Source: Ancylobacter crimeensis
Lineage (GTDB): Bacteria; Pseudomonadota; Alphaproteobacteria; Rhizobiales; Xanthobacteraceae
Length of the DNA stretch: 64,000 nt
Reading direction: 5' to 3'
Assembly: GCF_023016805.1 (NCBI RefSeq)
Contig: NZ_JALKCH010000015.1
Coordinates: forward strand, 38,863-102,862
This document shows positions 41,516 through 49,321 of the stretch, piece after piece (position 1 is the stretch's first letter; every line of letters begins with the position of its first letter). Under the pieces are notes generated by a model. It saw only the letters and a list, made by a program, of their open reading frames with translations, did not search any database and had not been told where the DNA came from. Both the position numbers and the translations under genes were made by a program.

Positions 41516-42367
41516 ATGATCCAATGGACCCGCGTTCCGCACCGCCTTCGCCGCACCGCCCTGATCGCCGCCGCCGGCCTGATGGCGAGCGGCGCGCTCG
41601 GCGCCGCGCAGGCGGAAAAACTCCGCCTCGGCAATGAGGGCGTCTACCCGCCCTTCTCCATGGTCGATTCCAACGGCAACCTGACCGGCATGGAGCCCGA
41701 ACTCGCCCGCGAGATGTGCAAGCGCATCGGGGCCGAGTGCGAGATCGTCGTCATGGACTTCAAGGCGCTGATCCCGTCGATGCTGCAGGGCAAGTTCGAC
41801 GGCATCGTCACGCAGATCGCACCGACGCCGGAGCGCAAGGACAAGGCGCTCTTCGCCATGCCGATCGTCTACAACCCCGCGACCTTCATCGTGAAGAAGG
41901 ACAGCAGCTACACGCTGACCAAGGAGGGCGTCGCCGGCAAGGGCATCAAACTTGCTTTGCAGCGCGGCTCCTCCCTGGTGCCCTACATCCACGACCATTT
42001 CGGCAAGGACACCTTCACCGAGGTGTTCTACGACAATCCGGATCAGGAGAAGCTCGACCTCCTCGCGGGCCGCGTCGATGCGGTCTTCGATTCCAAGATC
42101 AACTGGACGCTCGAGCTGATCTCCAAGCCCGAAGGCAAGGACTACATGCTCGCCGGCGGCGACCACTGGCTCGGCGATCCGGCCATTCCCGAGGACAAGC
42201 GCGGTTATAGCTGGATCTTCCCCAAGACCAGCCAGGCGCTCGTCGACCGTGTGAACACCGCCCTGGAAGGCATGATCAAGGACTGCACCTTCACCACCAT
42301 CCGCAAGAAGTTCGTGCCGGTGGCGACGCTGGCGGCGGAAGCCGCCTGCGAGAACAAGGTGAACTGA
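41516..42367 (+). CDS. Amino-acid-type ABC transporter substrate-binding protein
   Basis: The 283-residue protein has a signal peptide (basic HRLRR, hydrophobic run, AAQA before EKLRLG) and the family 3 solute-binding fold, with GVYPPFSMVDSNGNLTGMEP near residues 43-62 and the IAPTPERKDKALF stretch whose Thr and Arg normally bind the amino-acid carboxylate. It resembles binders of basic amino acids or opines. It starts 64 bases after monooxygenase 1 and 23 bases before the first permease, so its ligand is probably what the monooxygenase attacks (inference). Confidence 0.9.
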   Translation: MIQWTRVPHRLRRTALIAAAGLMASGALGAAQAEKLRLGNEGVYPPFSMVDSNGNLTGMEPELAREMCKRIGAECEIVVMDFKALIPSMLQGKFDGIVTQIAPTPERKDKALFAMPIVYNPATFIVKKDSSYTLTKEGVAGKGIKLALQRGSSLVPYIHDHFGKDTFTEVFYDNPDQEKLDLLAGRVDAVFDSKINWTLELISKPEGKDYMLAGGDHWLGDPAIPEDKRGYSWIFPKTSQALVDRVNTALEGMIKDCTFTTIRKKFVPVATLAAEAACENKVN

Positions 42368-42390
42368 CCGCGCGCCGGGAACCTCCAGTG

Positions 42391-43116
42391 ATGACCCATC
42401 TCTCCCTTGCCGAGATCAACGGCTATCTCCGCCAACTCGGCGAGGGGGCGCTCATCACGCTGGAGCTGTTCCTCACCAGCTTCGCGCTCGCCTTCGTCAT
42501 GGGTGTGTTCATCGCGCTCGCCACCCTGTCGCGCGGCCGCATCGTCACCGCCGCGTGGCGCATCTACGCCTCCATCTTCATGGGCGTGCCGTCCCTGCTG
42601 GTGATTTTCCTCGTCTATTACGGCGGCAGCGCCATGCTCATCGGCCTGTTCGGCGCGTGGGGACGCTCGATCGACGTGTCGCCCTTCGGCGCCGGCGTCG
42701 CGGCGCTCTCCATCGTTTATGCGGCCTATATCGCCGAGCTGGTGCGCGGGGCCATCGACAACCTGCCGAAAGGCCAGTTCGAGGCCGCCCGTGCACTCGC
42801 ACTGCCCCGCGGCGTGCTGTGGGGCAAGGTGATCCTGCCGCAGGCGATGCGCCTCGCCTTGCCGGGCCTCGTGAATGTGTGGAGCTTCATGCTGAAGGAG
42901 ACCCCACTGGTCTCGCTGGCCGGGCTTCAGGATCTGGTCGCCAGCGCCAAGATCGCGGCCGGCGCGACCAAGGAACCCTTCATCTTCTTCATCGCCACCG
43001 CCTTGCTCTTCATCGCCTTCAGCGGGCTGACGCTGAAGCTTGCCATGCGGCTGGAGAAGCGGCTCGACCGCGGCCAGAACCGGGACGAGGCGCCTGCCTC
43101 CGAGGTAGCGGCATGA
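42391..43116 (+). CDS. Amino-acid ABC transporter permease 1
   Basis: The 241-residue inner-membrane protein has about five helices and the HisM/GlnP-type EAA loop ([20 protein letters not shown], residues 130-149), the contact to the ATPase. A GTG directly before the ATG could also serve as start. Its stop overlaps the next start by four bases (ATGA). Confidence 0.9.
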   Translation: MTHLSLAEINGYLRQLGEGALITLELFLTSFALAFVMGVFIALATLSRGRIVTAAWRIYASIFMGVPSLLVIFLVYYGGSAMLIGLFGAWGRSIDVSPFGAGVAALSIVYAAYIAELVRGAIDNLPKGQFEAARALALPRGVLWGKVILPQAMRLALPGLVNVWSFMLKETPLVSLAGLQDLVASAKIAAGATKEPFIFFIATALLFIAFSGLTLKLAMRLEKRLDRGQNRDEAPASEVAA

Positions 43117-43901
43117 CCGGGCTGCCCATCGACCTGACGCTTGCCCGCGACAGCCTGCCGGCCCTTCTCGTCGGCCTCAGGACCACGGTGTTCGTCGTGG
43201 CGCTGTCGCTGCTGTTCGGGCTGGCGCTGGCGTTCCCCATCTGCTTCGCGCGCATGTCGAAGCTCCGGTTTCCGGCGCTCATGGCGGAGACGTTCGTGGT
43301 GTTCTTCCGCGGCGCGCCGGTGCTGATCCTGCTTTATCTCGTCTATTATGGCTTCGGCCAGATCGACGCGCTGCGCAACGGCCCGCTCTGGATCCTGTTC
43401 GGCTCGGCCTGGGGCTGCGCGATCGTCGCGCTCAGCCTCAACCACGCGGCCTACATGACCGAGATCCTGCGCGGCAGCCTTCTTGCGGTGCCGCGCGGCA
43501 TCGTGGAGGCAAGCGAGGCGCTCGGCGTCTCCCAACGCAACATCTTCCTGCATGTGAAGATGCCGCTCGCGATCCGCTACGGCCTCAAGGCCTACCAGAA
43601 CGAGGTGGTGAGCTTCATCAAGGGCACGGCGGTGGTGTCGGTCGTCACCATCACCGATCTCGCGGCGGTGGCGAACGGCATTTTCGAAGAGACCTACGAC
43701 CCCTTCACACCTATTCTCTGCGCCGCCGCGCTCTACTGGGCATTCGTCAATCTGGTGCGCATCGGCTTCGACCTTTGGGGCCGCTGGCTCGATCGCCACA
43801 AGATGGACCGAGAACGCGCTCCGGTCCCAGTGCTGCAGAACGTGCCGACCCGTGGCCGGCTGCTGCGGCAGATCGGCCGCGTGCGCGGGAGGGTGTTGTG
43901 A
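43113..43901 (+). CDS. Amino-acid ABC transporter permease 2
   Basis: The 262-residue permease has the same five-helix core, an EAA loop ([19 protein letters not shown], about residues 130-148) and an Arg-rich cytosolic C-terminal tail after DRHKM. The frame extends far upstream inside permease 1, which is a shadow; the ATGA overlap fixes the start. Its stop overlaps the following GTG start by four bases, so both permeases and the ATPase are translationally coupled. Confidence 0.9.
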   Translation: MTGLPIDLTLARDSLPALLVGLRTTVFVVALSLLFGLALAFPICFARMSKLRFPALMAETFVVFFRGAPVLILLYLVYYGFGQIDALRNGPLWILFGSAWGCAIVALSLNHAAYMTEILRGSLLAVPRGIVEASEALGVSQRNIFLHVKMPLAIRYGLKAYQNEVVSFIKGTAVVSVVTITDLAAVANGIFEETYDPFTPILCAAALYWAFVNLVRIGFDLWGRWLDRHKMDRERAPVPVLQNVPTRGRLLRQIGRVRGRVL

Positions 43902-44676
43902 GCGCGCTCACCTCGATGCCGCCCGCCCCGCTCGCCGTGCCGGCGGATGTCGCCATCGCGCTCACCGGCGTCGAGAAGCGCTATGGCACCCACCGGGCAC
44001 TCGCCGGCATCGACCTCGCCGTCGGCCGCGGCGAGCGCATCGTCATCTGCGGGCCCTCCGGCTCCGGCAAGTCGACGCTGATCCGCTGCATCAACGGGCT
44101 GGAACGGCACGATGGCGGGCGGATCGTGGTCAACGGCATCGAGCTGACCTCCGAGGATGGCACCGTACAGGACGTGCGCCAGGAAGTCGGCATGGTGTTC
44201 CAGCACTTCAACCTGTTCCCGCACCTGAACGCCCTGGAGAACTGCATGCTGGCGCCGCGGCTCAATCGCGGGCTGTCGCGCGCGCAGGCCGAGACTCTGG
44301 CGATGAAGCATCTGGAGCGGGTGCACCTCGCCGATCACGTGCGCAAATATCCCGGCCGCCTCTCCGGCGGCCAGCAGCAGCGCGTGGCCATCGCGCGGGC
44401 GCTGTGCATGGAGCCACGCATCCTGCTTTTCGACGAACCGACCTCCGCGCTCGATCCGGAATGGTCAACGAGGTGCTCGGCGTCATGGAGGAACTGGCGG
44501 CGAGCGGTGTGACCATGCTGTGCGTCACCCACGAGATGGGCTTCGCCCGCCGTGTCGCCGACCGCTGCATCTTCATGGACCGCGGCGCCATCCTCGAATC
44601 CGCACCCGCCACGCGCTTCTTCGACGCGCCGGAGAGCGAGCGGCTGAAGGTCTTCCTGTCCCAGATCCTCCATTGA
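43898..44676 (+). pseudogene. Amino-acid ABC transporter ATP-binding protein, broken by a one-base frameshift
   Basis: Starting at GTG, the first frame gives Walker [11 protein letters not shown]-loop [10 protein letters not shown], signature [15 protein letters not shown], Walker B ILLFDEP and D-loop SALDPE, then loses similarity and stops at 44512. From 44461 the next frame reads [12 protein letters not shown], the switch His in [14 protein letters not shown], and the usual C-terminus FLSQILH ending at 44676. Comparison with the intact aapP in this window places the loss of one A in the Pro-Glu-Met codons at 44459-44461. As read, the protein lacks its H-loop and could not work; a sequencing error in an otherwise intact gene is equally possible. 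The AapP ATPase might substitute. Confidence 0.88.
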
Positions 44677-44682
44677 AACGAA

Positions 44683-44705
44683 ACGGCCGGGACGAGCCCG
44701 GCCGT
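44683..44705. terminator. Terminator between converging monooxygenase operons
   Basis: Perfect 9-base stem ACGGCCGGG / CCCGGCCGT with ACGAG loop. Read leftward it is followed by TTTCGTTTC, so it mainly ends the - strand flavin reductase operon; it also lies 6 bases past the + strand ATPase stop. Confidence 0.7.
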
Positions 44706-44729
44706 GATGCTTCGCGATGACGGCTGCGC

Positions 44730-45242
44730 TCACGCCGCGGGCGTGAGCCCGGCGATGGTTTTGCCGCGGAAGAACAGTAGCGGCTCCCCGGTACCCGCGG
44801 CATGCGCGCCGACCACCGTGCCGATCACGATCGAGATCGAGCCCCGCTCGATCACCTGCTCCACCACGCAGTCGAACACGCCGAGCGCGGCCGTGAAGGT
44901 AGGCGCGCCGGTTGCGATGGTGCCCCATTCGCCGGCCACGAAGCGGTCCGCACCCGACAGTCCGCCCTTGCCGGAAAAGGCGTCGGCGACATGGCCGGCT
45001 TCGGCGGGCAGAAAATTCACGGCGAAATGCTTCTTCGCCAGGATCGGCCCCAGCGCGCTGGTCTTGGCATCGACCGAGACCAGCATGGTGGGCGGATCGG
45101 CGGTGACATGCGCGGCGGAGAGTCCGAGGAAACCGGCCGGCCCGTCATCTCCGGCCGCGGTCACGACGGTCATGCCGGTGGCGCGCTCGCCCAGCGTGCG
45201 CCAGAAGGTCTTCATGTCGATGGGAGTGGGCGTCTCGCTCAT
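44730..45242 (-). CDS. Flavin reductase-like protein 1 (HpaC/NtaB type)
   Basis: The 170-residue protein has the flavin-reductase FMN-binding split-barrel pattern: TGMTVVTAAGDDGPAGFLGLSAAHV near residues 22-46, PPTMLVSVD, then FAVNFLPAEAG and the C-terminal IGTVVGAHAAGTGEPLLFF. Family members reduce FMN with NADH or NADPH and hand it to two-component monooxygenases. It is the last gene of the - strand operon, 32 bases after another reductase. It could serve either monooxygenase. Confidence 0.88.
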   Translation of the reverse strand: MSETPTPIDMKTFWRTLGERATGMTVVTAAGDDGPAGFLGLSAAHVTADPPTMLVSVDAKTSALGPILAKKHFAVNFLPAEAGHVADAFSGKGGLSGADRFVAGEWGTIATGAPTFTAALGVFDCVVEQVIERGSISIVIGTVVGAHAAGTGEPLLFFRGKTIAGLTPAA

Positions 45243-45274
45243 CTGCGGCGCTCTCCGGTCACGAGCATCAGGCG

Positions 45275-45832
45275 TCAGCCGAGGTGGTGGAACCGTCGGC
45301 CGAAATAGACGAGGCCCTGGCTGCTGCCGCCTTCATGGATCGCCAGCACCTCGCAGAACATCACGTCATGGGTCCCGACGCTGGACATCTGCGTCACCCG
45401 GCAGTCGAAGGCCACCGTCGCCTCCGTCAGCACCGGGGCGCCGGTGGCAAGCGCAGTCCATTCGCCGCCGGCAAAACGCTCGTCCATCGCCTTCACCCCG
45501 CCGGCGAAAGCCATGGAAAGCGCCTCGTGATGCGGGCCGGCCAGCGTATTGACGCACAGCACCTGGCTGGTCGCGATGGCGCGGTGCGACTGGTTGGAGC
45601 GGTTCACGCAGACCAGCAGCGTCGGCGGGCTGTCGGTGACCGAGCACACCGCCGAAGCGGTGAAACCGCAGCGCCCGTCCTCGCCGAGGCTGGTTATGAT
45701 GTTCACCGCGGCCGGCAGCTTGGCCATGCCCGCGCGGAAATGGTCGCGGGCCACGGCATCGGCGGCCGGAAGCGGCAACGCGGATACATGCGGTTCGCTC
45801 GCAGTCATGGTCACCCCGGAATGAGCATTCAT
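45275..45832 (-). CDS. Flavin reductase-like protein 2
   Basis: The 185-residue protein has the same fold: LPAAVNIITSLGEDGRCGFTA near residues 38-58, PPTLLVCVNRSNQSH, VLCVNTLAGPHH and a C-terminal LVYFGRRFHHLG. The start at MNAHSG lies 4 bases after the monooxygenase 2 stop; an inner ATG at 45808 (MTASEPH) has a strong GGGGTG ribosome site and may be the true start. Together with monooxygenase 2 it forms a standard two-component system. The frame continues upstream inside the monooxygenase, which is a shadow. Confidence 0.88.
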   Translation of the reverse strand: MNAHSGVTMTASEPHVSALPLPAADAVARDHFRAGMAKLPAAVNIITSLGEDGRCGFTASAVCSVTDSPPTLLVCVNRSNQSHRAIATSQVLCVNTLAGPHHEALSMAFAGGVKAMDERFAGGEWTALATGAPVLTEATVAFDCRVTQMSSVGTHDVMFCEVLAIHEGGSSQGLVYFGRRFHHLG

Positions 45833-45836
45833 CGCA

Positions 45837-47150
45837 TCAGAACTCCCGCAAGGTTTCGCGCAGGGTGGTCTTGGTGTAGGCGGTGCGGGCGAGCCCGCGC
45901 CGCTGCAGGGCCGGCACCAGCCCCTCGCAGATGTCGGTGATGTATTGCCGGCTGATATTGGTGGTGAAGGGTCGGGTGATGAGGAACCCGTCGCCGCCGA
46001 CCTCGGCCATGACCTCGCCCATGCGATCCGCCACCTGCTCGGGCGTGCCGACCAGCCCGTCGAGCCCGCGCGACACCTGCTCGGCGCAGAGCTGGCGCAC
46101 CGTCTTGCCGGTACCCCATTGCTGGAAGGCGTCGAGGGTGCCCTGCTCGCCATTTGTGGTGAGCTGCTCGGGCAGCGGCTTGTCGAGGTCATAGACCGAG
46201 AAATCGATGTCGGTGGTCGCCGCGATCATGGCGAGCGCCTTCTCGCAATAATCCGGTGCTTCGGAGATCCGGGCGGCCTTGGCCTTCGCCTCGTCCTCGG
46301 TCTCGCCGAGGATCGGCGCCACCACGAACAACACCTTGATCTCGTCCGGGTCGCGACCCCCTGCCGCCGCCCGCGCCCGCACGTCGTCGCGATAGGCCTT
46401 CAGCCCGGCGACACCCATGGAGGGGGCGATGATGCTGTCGGCCGTCATCGCCGCGAATTCCCGGCCGCGCGGCGAACCGCCGGCCTGCACGAAGGCAGGG
46501 CGGCCCTGCGGCGAGGGTGCGCAATTCAGCGGGCCGCGGCAGCTGTAATATTTGCCCTTGAAGTGGATCGGCTTCACCTTGGTGAAGTCGGCATAGGTGC
46601 CGCTGGCATGGTCGCGCACCACCGCATCCGGCTCCCAGCTCGCCCAGAGCTGCTTGCACAGCTCGACATATTCGTCGGCCATGTCGTAGCGCGCCTGGCG
46701 GGGCGGCAGCTTGTCCATGCCGAAATTCTCGGCCGCCAGATCTTCGCCGGTGGTGACGATGTTCCAGCCGAAACGGCCCTTGGCAATGCCGTCGAGCGTC
46801 GAGCACAGACGCGCCAGCATGAAGGGCGGATAGGCCATGGTGGAGAAGGTCGCCACCACGCCGAGCTTCGTCGTATTGGCCGCGATCAGCGCCGCCATCG
46901 GCGAGGGATCGGCCTTCGGACCCATGATGTTGTGCTTGAGATAGACTTCGGTGCTGCCGCCATAGGCCTCGGAGATCATCAGCGTGTCTTCGAGCATGAT
47001 GTAGTCGAAGCAGGCGCGCTCCATGGCCTTCGCCATGTCGACATAGAACTGGCCATCCCACGGATCGCCGCCGCCGCCCGTGAATGGCTTGGTCCATTCA
47101 TCGACCGCGAAATTGGTGAACCATCCAAGGTGGAATGGCCGAGCACGCAT
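45837..47150 (-). CDS. FMN-dependent (LLM class) monooxygenase 2, NtaA/SnaA/DszA type
   Basis: The 437-residue protein is a paralogue of the one at 40132-41451; both share HLGWF/HLAWF starts, MERACFDY, GRFGWNIVT/GRAGWNMVT, MDKLP/LDKLP and GGDGFL blocks, and look roughly half identical by eye. It should oxidise an amino-acid-like or chelating compound with FMNH2. It heads a - strand operon with two flavin reductases and is divergent from a LysR gene, so that regulator very likely controls it. The start MRARPFHLGWF matches the paralogue's beginning; 41 upstream codons are rejected. Confidence 0.9.
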   Translation of the reverse strand: MRARPFHLGWFTNFAVDEWTKPFTGGGGDPWDGQFYVDMAKAMERACFDYIMLEDTLMISEAYGGSTEVYLKHNIMGPKADPSPMAALIAANTTKLGVVATFSTMAYPPFMLARLCSTLDGIAKGRFGWNIVTTGEDLAAENFGMDKLPPRQARYDMADEYVELCKQLWASWEPDAVVRDHASGTYADFTKVKPIHFKGKYYSCRGPLNCAPSPQGRPAFVQAGGSPRGREFAAMTADSIIAPSMGVAGLKAYRDDVRARAAAGGRDPDEIKVLFVVAPILGETEDEAKAKAARISEAPDYCEKALAMIAATTDIDFSVYDLDKPLPEQLTTNGEQGTLDAFQQWGTGKTVRQLCAEQVSRGLDGLVGTPEQVADRMGEVMAEVGGDGFLITRPFTTNISRQYITDICEGLVPALQRRGLARTAYTKTTLRETLREF

Positions 47151-47271
47151 CAAAAACCCCGACGACAGCAGACTGCGATGCGACAGGCTAAGACTGCCGG
47201 CCGTCGGGCAACCATCGCGAAAACCCCAAGCGATGATCCGGCCCCGACGTGGCTCCGTCTTGGGCAGGCGC

Positions 47272-47287
47272 ATTGATCCTGATCAAT
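47272..47287. promoter_or_regulatory. 16-bp palindrome, probable LysR operator
   Basis: ATTGATC and GATCAAT are perfect arms separated by CT; the repeat contains the T-N11-A spacing typical of LysR-type boxes. It lies in the AT-rich 281-base gap between monooxygenase 2 (start 47150) and the LysR gene (start 47432). Confidence 0.6.
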
Positions 47288-47431
47288 ATTACGGCAATCT
47301 CCTTTCTCGATCATTCTATGAGCAGCATCGATTTTACTGCTGTGTCAACGCACTGCTGGCTCTTCCGCATGCGGCGCGCGGCTTGCAATGGTCGAGCCGT
47401 CGCCCCGAGGGCGCACCAGCAGGAGGCCGGC

Positions 47432-48655
47432 ATGGCGAACATCAGCCAGATCTACGATATCGACCTGAAGCTGCTGCGCTGCTTCTGTACCATCGTGGAG
47501 GAGCAGAGCTTCACGGCCGCGCAGGCCGCGCTGAATCTCTCGCAGTCAACATTGTCGGAAAATCTCAAATCGCTTGAGATTCGCCTCGGCACCCGGCTGT
47601 GCCGACGGGGGCCGAAGGGCTTCAAGCTCTTCCGCGAGGGCGAGGCGGTCTACAAGGCGGCGAAGGAGCTGTTCGCCTCGGTGGAGGCGTTTCGGCAGAA
47701 GGCCTCCAACATCAATCAGAGCGCCGGCTACGAGTTATGCGTCGGCATCCAGGACGGCATCGTCGAGAACCCCTCCGCCCGCATCCACGAGGCCATCCAC
47801 CGCTTTTCCGAATATTACCCGAATGTCCGGTTCCGCATGGAGGTGATGCAAGGCTTCCAGCTCACCGGCCGGGTCGCGGAAGGCATGATCCATGTCGGCA
47901 TCGGGCTGGTGAACGACCAGTTCCCGCAGCTCTCCTACGAGCATCTGTTCGACGAGCAAGGCTTCATGTGCTGCAGCGACAAGCACCCCTTCTTCGCGAT
48001 CCCCGATGAGGAACTGACGCTGCAGGACATCGAGACGGCGGCCTATTGCAACCGGGGCCATCTCGAATATTACCATCCCGAGCGCAGCCGGCACGGGGTC
48101 ACCTGCGGCGATATCGGCCTCGGCATACAGGCGCAGCTCGCCCTCATCCTGTCCGGGCGCAACATCGGCTATGTGCTCGACCAGACCGCGCAGCCGCTGA
48201 TCGCCGGTGGCATGCTGCGGCCGCTGAAGCCGGACGAGGTGCGCATCGTCAACCCGGTGACGGCGATGATGGGTCCCGGCGCGGCCGACTTCAAGCTGGC
48301 GCGCCGCTTCGTCGATTGTCTCGTCGATGTCCATATGGAGCTCGGTGCCGAACGCCTGCTGCCGCGCCCCGCTTTCGCAACGAGCTGCGGCACGGTGGTC
48401 GAGCATGAAGGTACCTATCAGGTGCTGAGCGCCGCCCGAAGCCCGGTGCCCGGCGCGGCGCGGCGCGAGCCGGAGCCGGATGGGGACGGCGAAAGCGAAG
48501 CCCCGCCACGCGAAACCGCCGCGCGCGAAGCACCCGCGAGGGACAGTTCGGGGCGTCGCGAGACGGCGCCGCGGCATGAGCATTCCGCCGGCGTGCACAT
48601 GCCCGCCGCCGCGCCGGAGCCGCGTGGCCGGCGGCGCCCGCGCAGCGTCGCGTGA
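47432..48655 (+). CDS. LysR-family transcriptional regulator with long C-terminal tail
   Basis: The 407-residue protein has the LysR winged helix (about residues 12-70: DLKLLRCFCTIVEEQSFTAA, then LNLSQSTLSENLKSLEIRLG) and a periplasmic-binding-like effector domain (about 98-305). Ordinary LysR proteins are near 300 residues; here about 75 extra residues (335-407) are Arg/Glu/Ala/Pro-rich and probably disordered. An AGGAGG ribosome site sits 6 bases before the ATG. It is divergent from the monooxygenase 2 operon and presumably activates it in response to its substrate or to sulfur or nitrogen state; the effector is unknown. Confidence 0.93.
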   Translation: MANISQIYDIDLKLLRCFCTIVEEQSFTAAQAALNLSQSTLSENLKSLEIRLGTRLCRRGPKGFKLFREGEAVYKAAKELFASVEAFRQKASNINQSAGYELCVGIQDGIVENPSARIHEAIHRFSEYYPNVRFRMEVMQGFQLTGRVAEGMIHVGIGLVNDQFPQLSYEHLFDEQGFMCCSDKHPFFAIPDEELTLQDIETAAYCNRGHLEYYHPERSRHGVTCGDIGLGIQAQLALILSGRNIGYVLDQTAQPLIAGGMLRPLKPDEVRIVNPVTAMMGPGAADFKLARRFVDCLVDVHMELGAERLLPRPAFATSCGTVVEHEGTYQVLSAARSPVPGAARREPEPDGDGESEAPPRETAAREAPARDSSGRRETAPRHEHSAGVHMPAAAPEPRGRRRPRSVA

Positions 48656-48661
48656 GGCACA

Positions 48662-49126
48662 CTATTCGCCCGACAGCATCAGCACATTGCGGTCGAACCG
48701 GCCGAGCGCCGCGCGGCGGGCCTCCCCCTTCGCCGAGCAGACGGTGTCGGCCAGATCGAGCGCATAGGTCACGATCTCGTCGGCCTCGGGCTCCAGCTCG
48801 TCCCGCCGGTCGGCGATGTCGATGAAGAAGGCGTCCTCGAAACTGCCCATGAAGCCGTAACCGACCACGATGCGGTATGGCTTGCCCTGCCGATAGAAAA
48901 GCTGCATCCGCTCGACCGTGCCGCCGGCATTGCGGGAGACGACCTCCATCGCGCCGCCATTCTCGTCGGCGCAACGCATGGCGACCGGCATCAATTGCTC
49001 ACCGGCGGAGCGCAGCGCCATGGTCTGCGCCGCATGGAGGGGTGTCGCCGCCACGCCCGCGGCAACCGCAACCAGGGCGATCCGGGCTACCCATTTCCAT
49101 AGCCTTGCTGCCGGCACCTGTGCCAT
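48662..49126 (-). CDS. Secreted hypothetical protein
   Basis: I do not recognise this 154-residue protein. It has a clear signal peptide (basic RLWKWVAR, hydrophobic run, cleavage after LHAA). The mature part has two cysteines (MRCADENGG and DTVCSAKGE) that could form a disulfide, a YGFMGSFEDAFFIDIADR segment and an acidic middle. It converges on the LysR gene (6 bases apart) and is divergent from the photolyase gene with a 195-base gap. Codon use looks like its neighbours, so it is probably a real gene. Confidence 0.7.
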   Translation of the reverse strand: MAQVPAARLWKWVARIALVAVAAGVAATPLHAAQTMALRSAGEQLMPVAMRCADENGGAMEVVSRNAGGTVERMQLFYRQGKPYRIVVGYGFMGSFEDAFFIDIADRRDELEPEADEIVTYALDLADTVCSAKGEARRAALGRFDRNVLMLSGE

Positions 49127-49321
49127 TGCCCACTCCCCGGCGATGCATCGGTCGACGTCGAACATCCTTCATGGAACCTGCTAGCAATCAGCGTGCCTGC
49201 GAACGGGCAGCGGGTCCATCCTCCAAAGGTGGTCGAGGCATCGCCTTTCGTTTTCACCACGGAGACCCGAAGCCCCGCTTGCGCGTTGCTCCTTGCCGCA
49301 CCGGGCACCCGAGGAAACCAT

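Noticed and set aside
44730..45832. The two adjacent flavin reductase genes as one gene split by a frameshift.
   Set aside because: Each has a full-length domain with its own start, FMN-binding block and stop, so they are separate genes.
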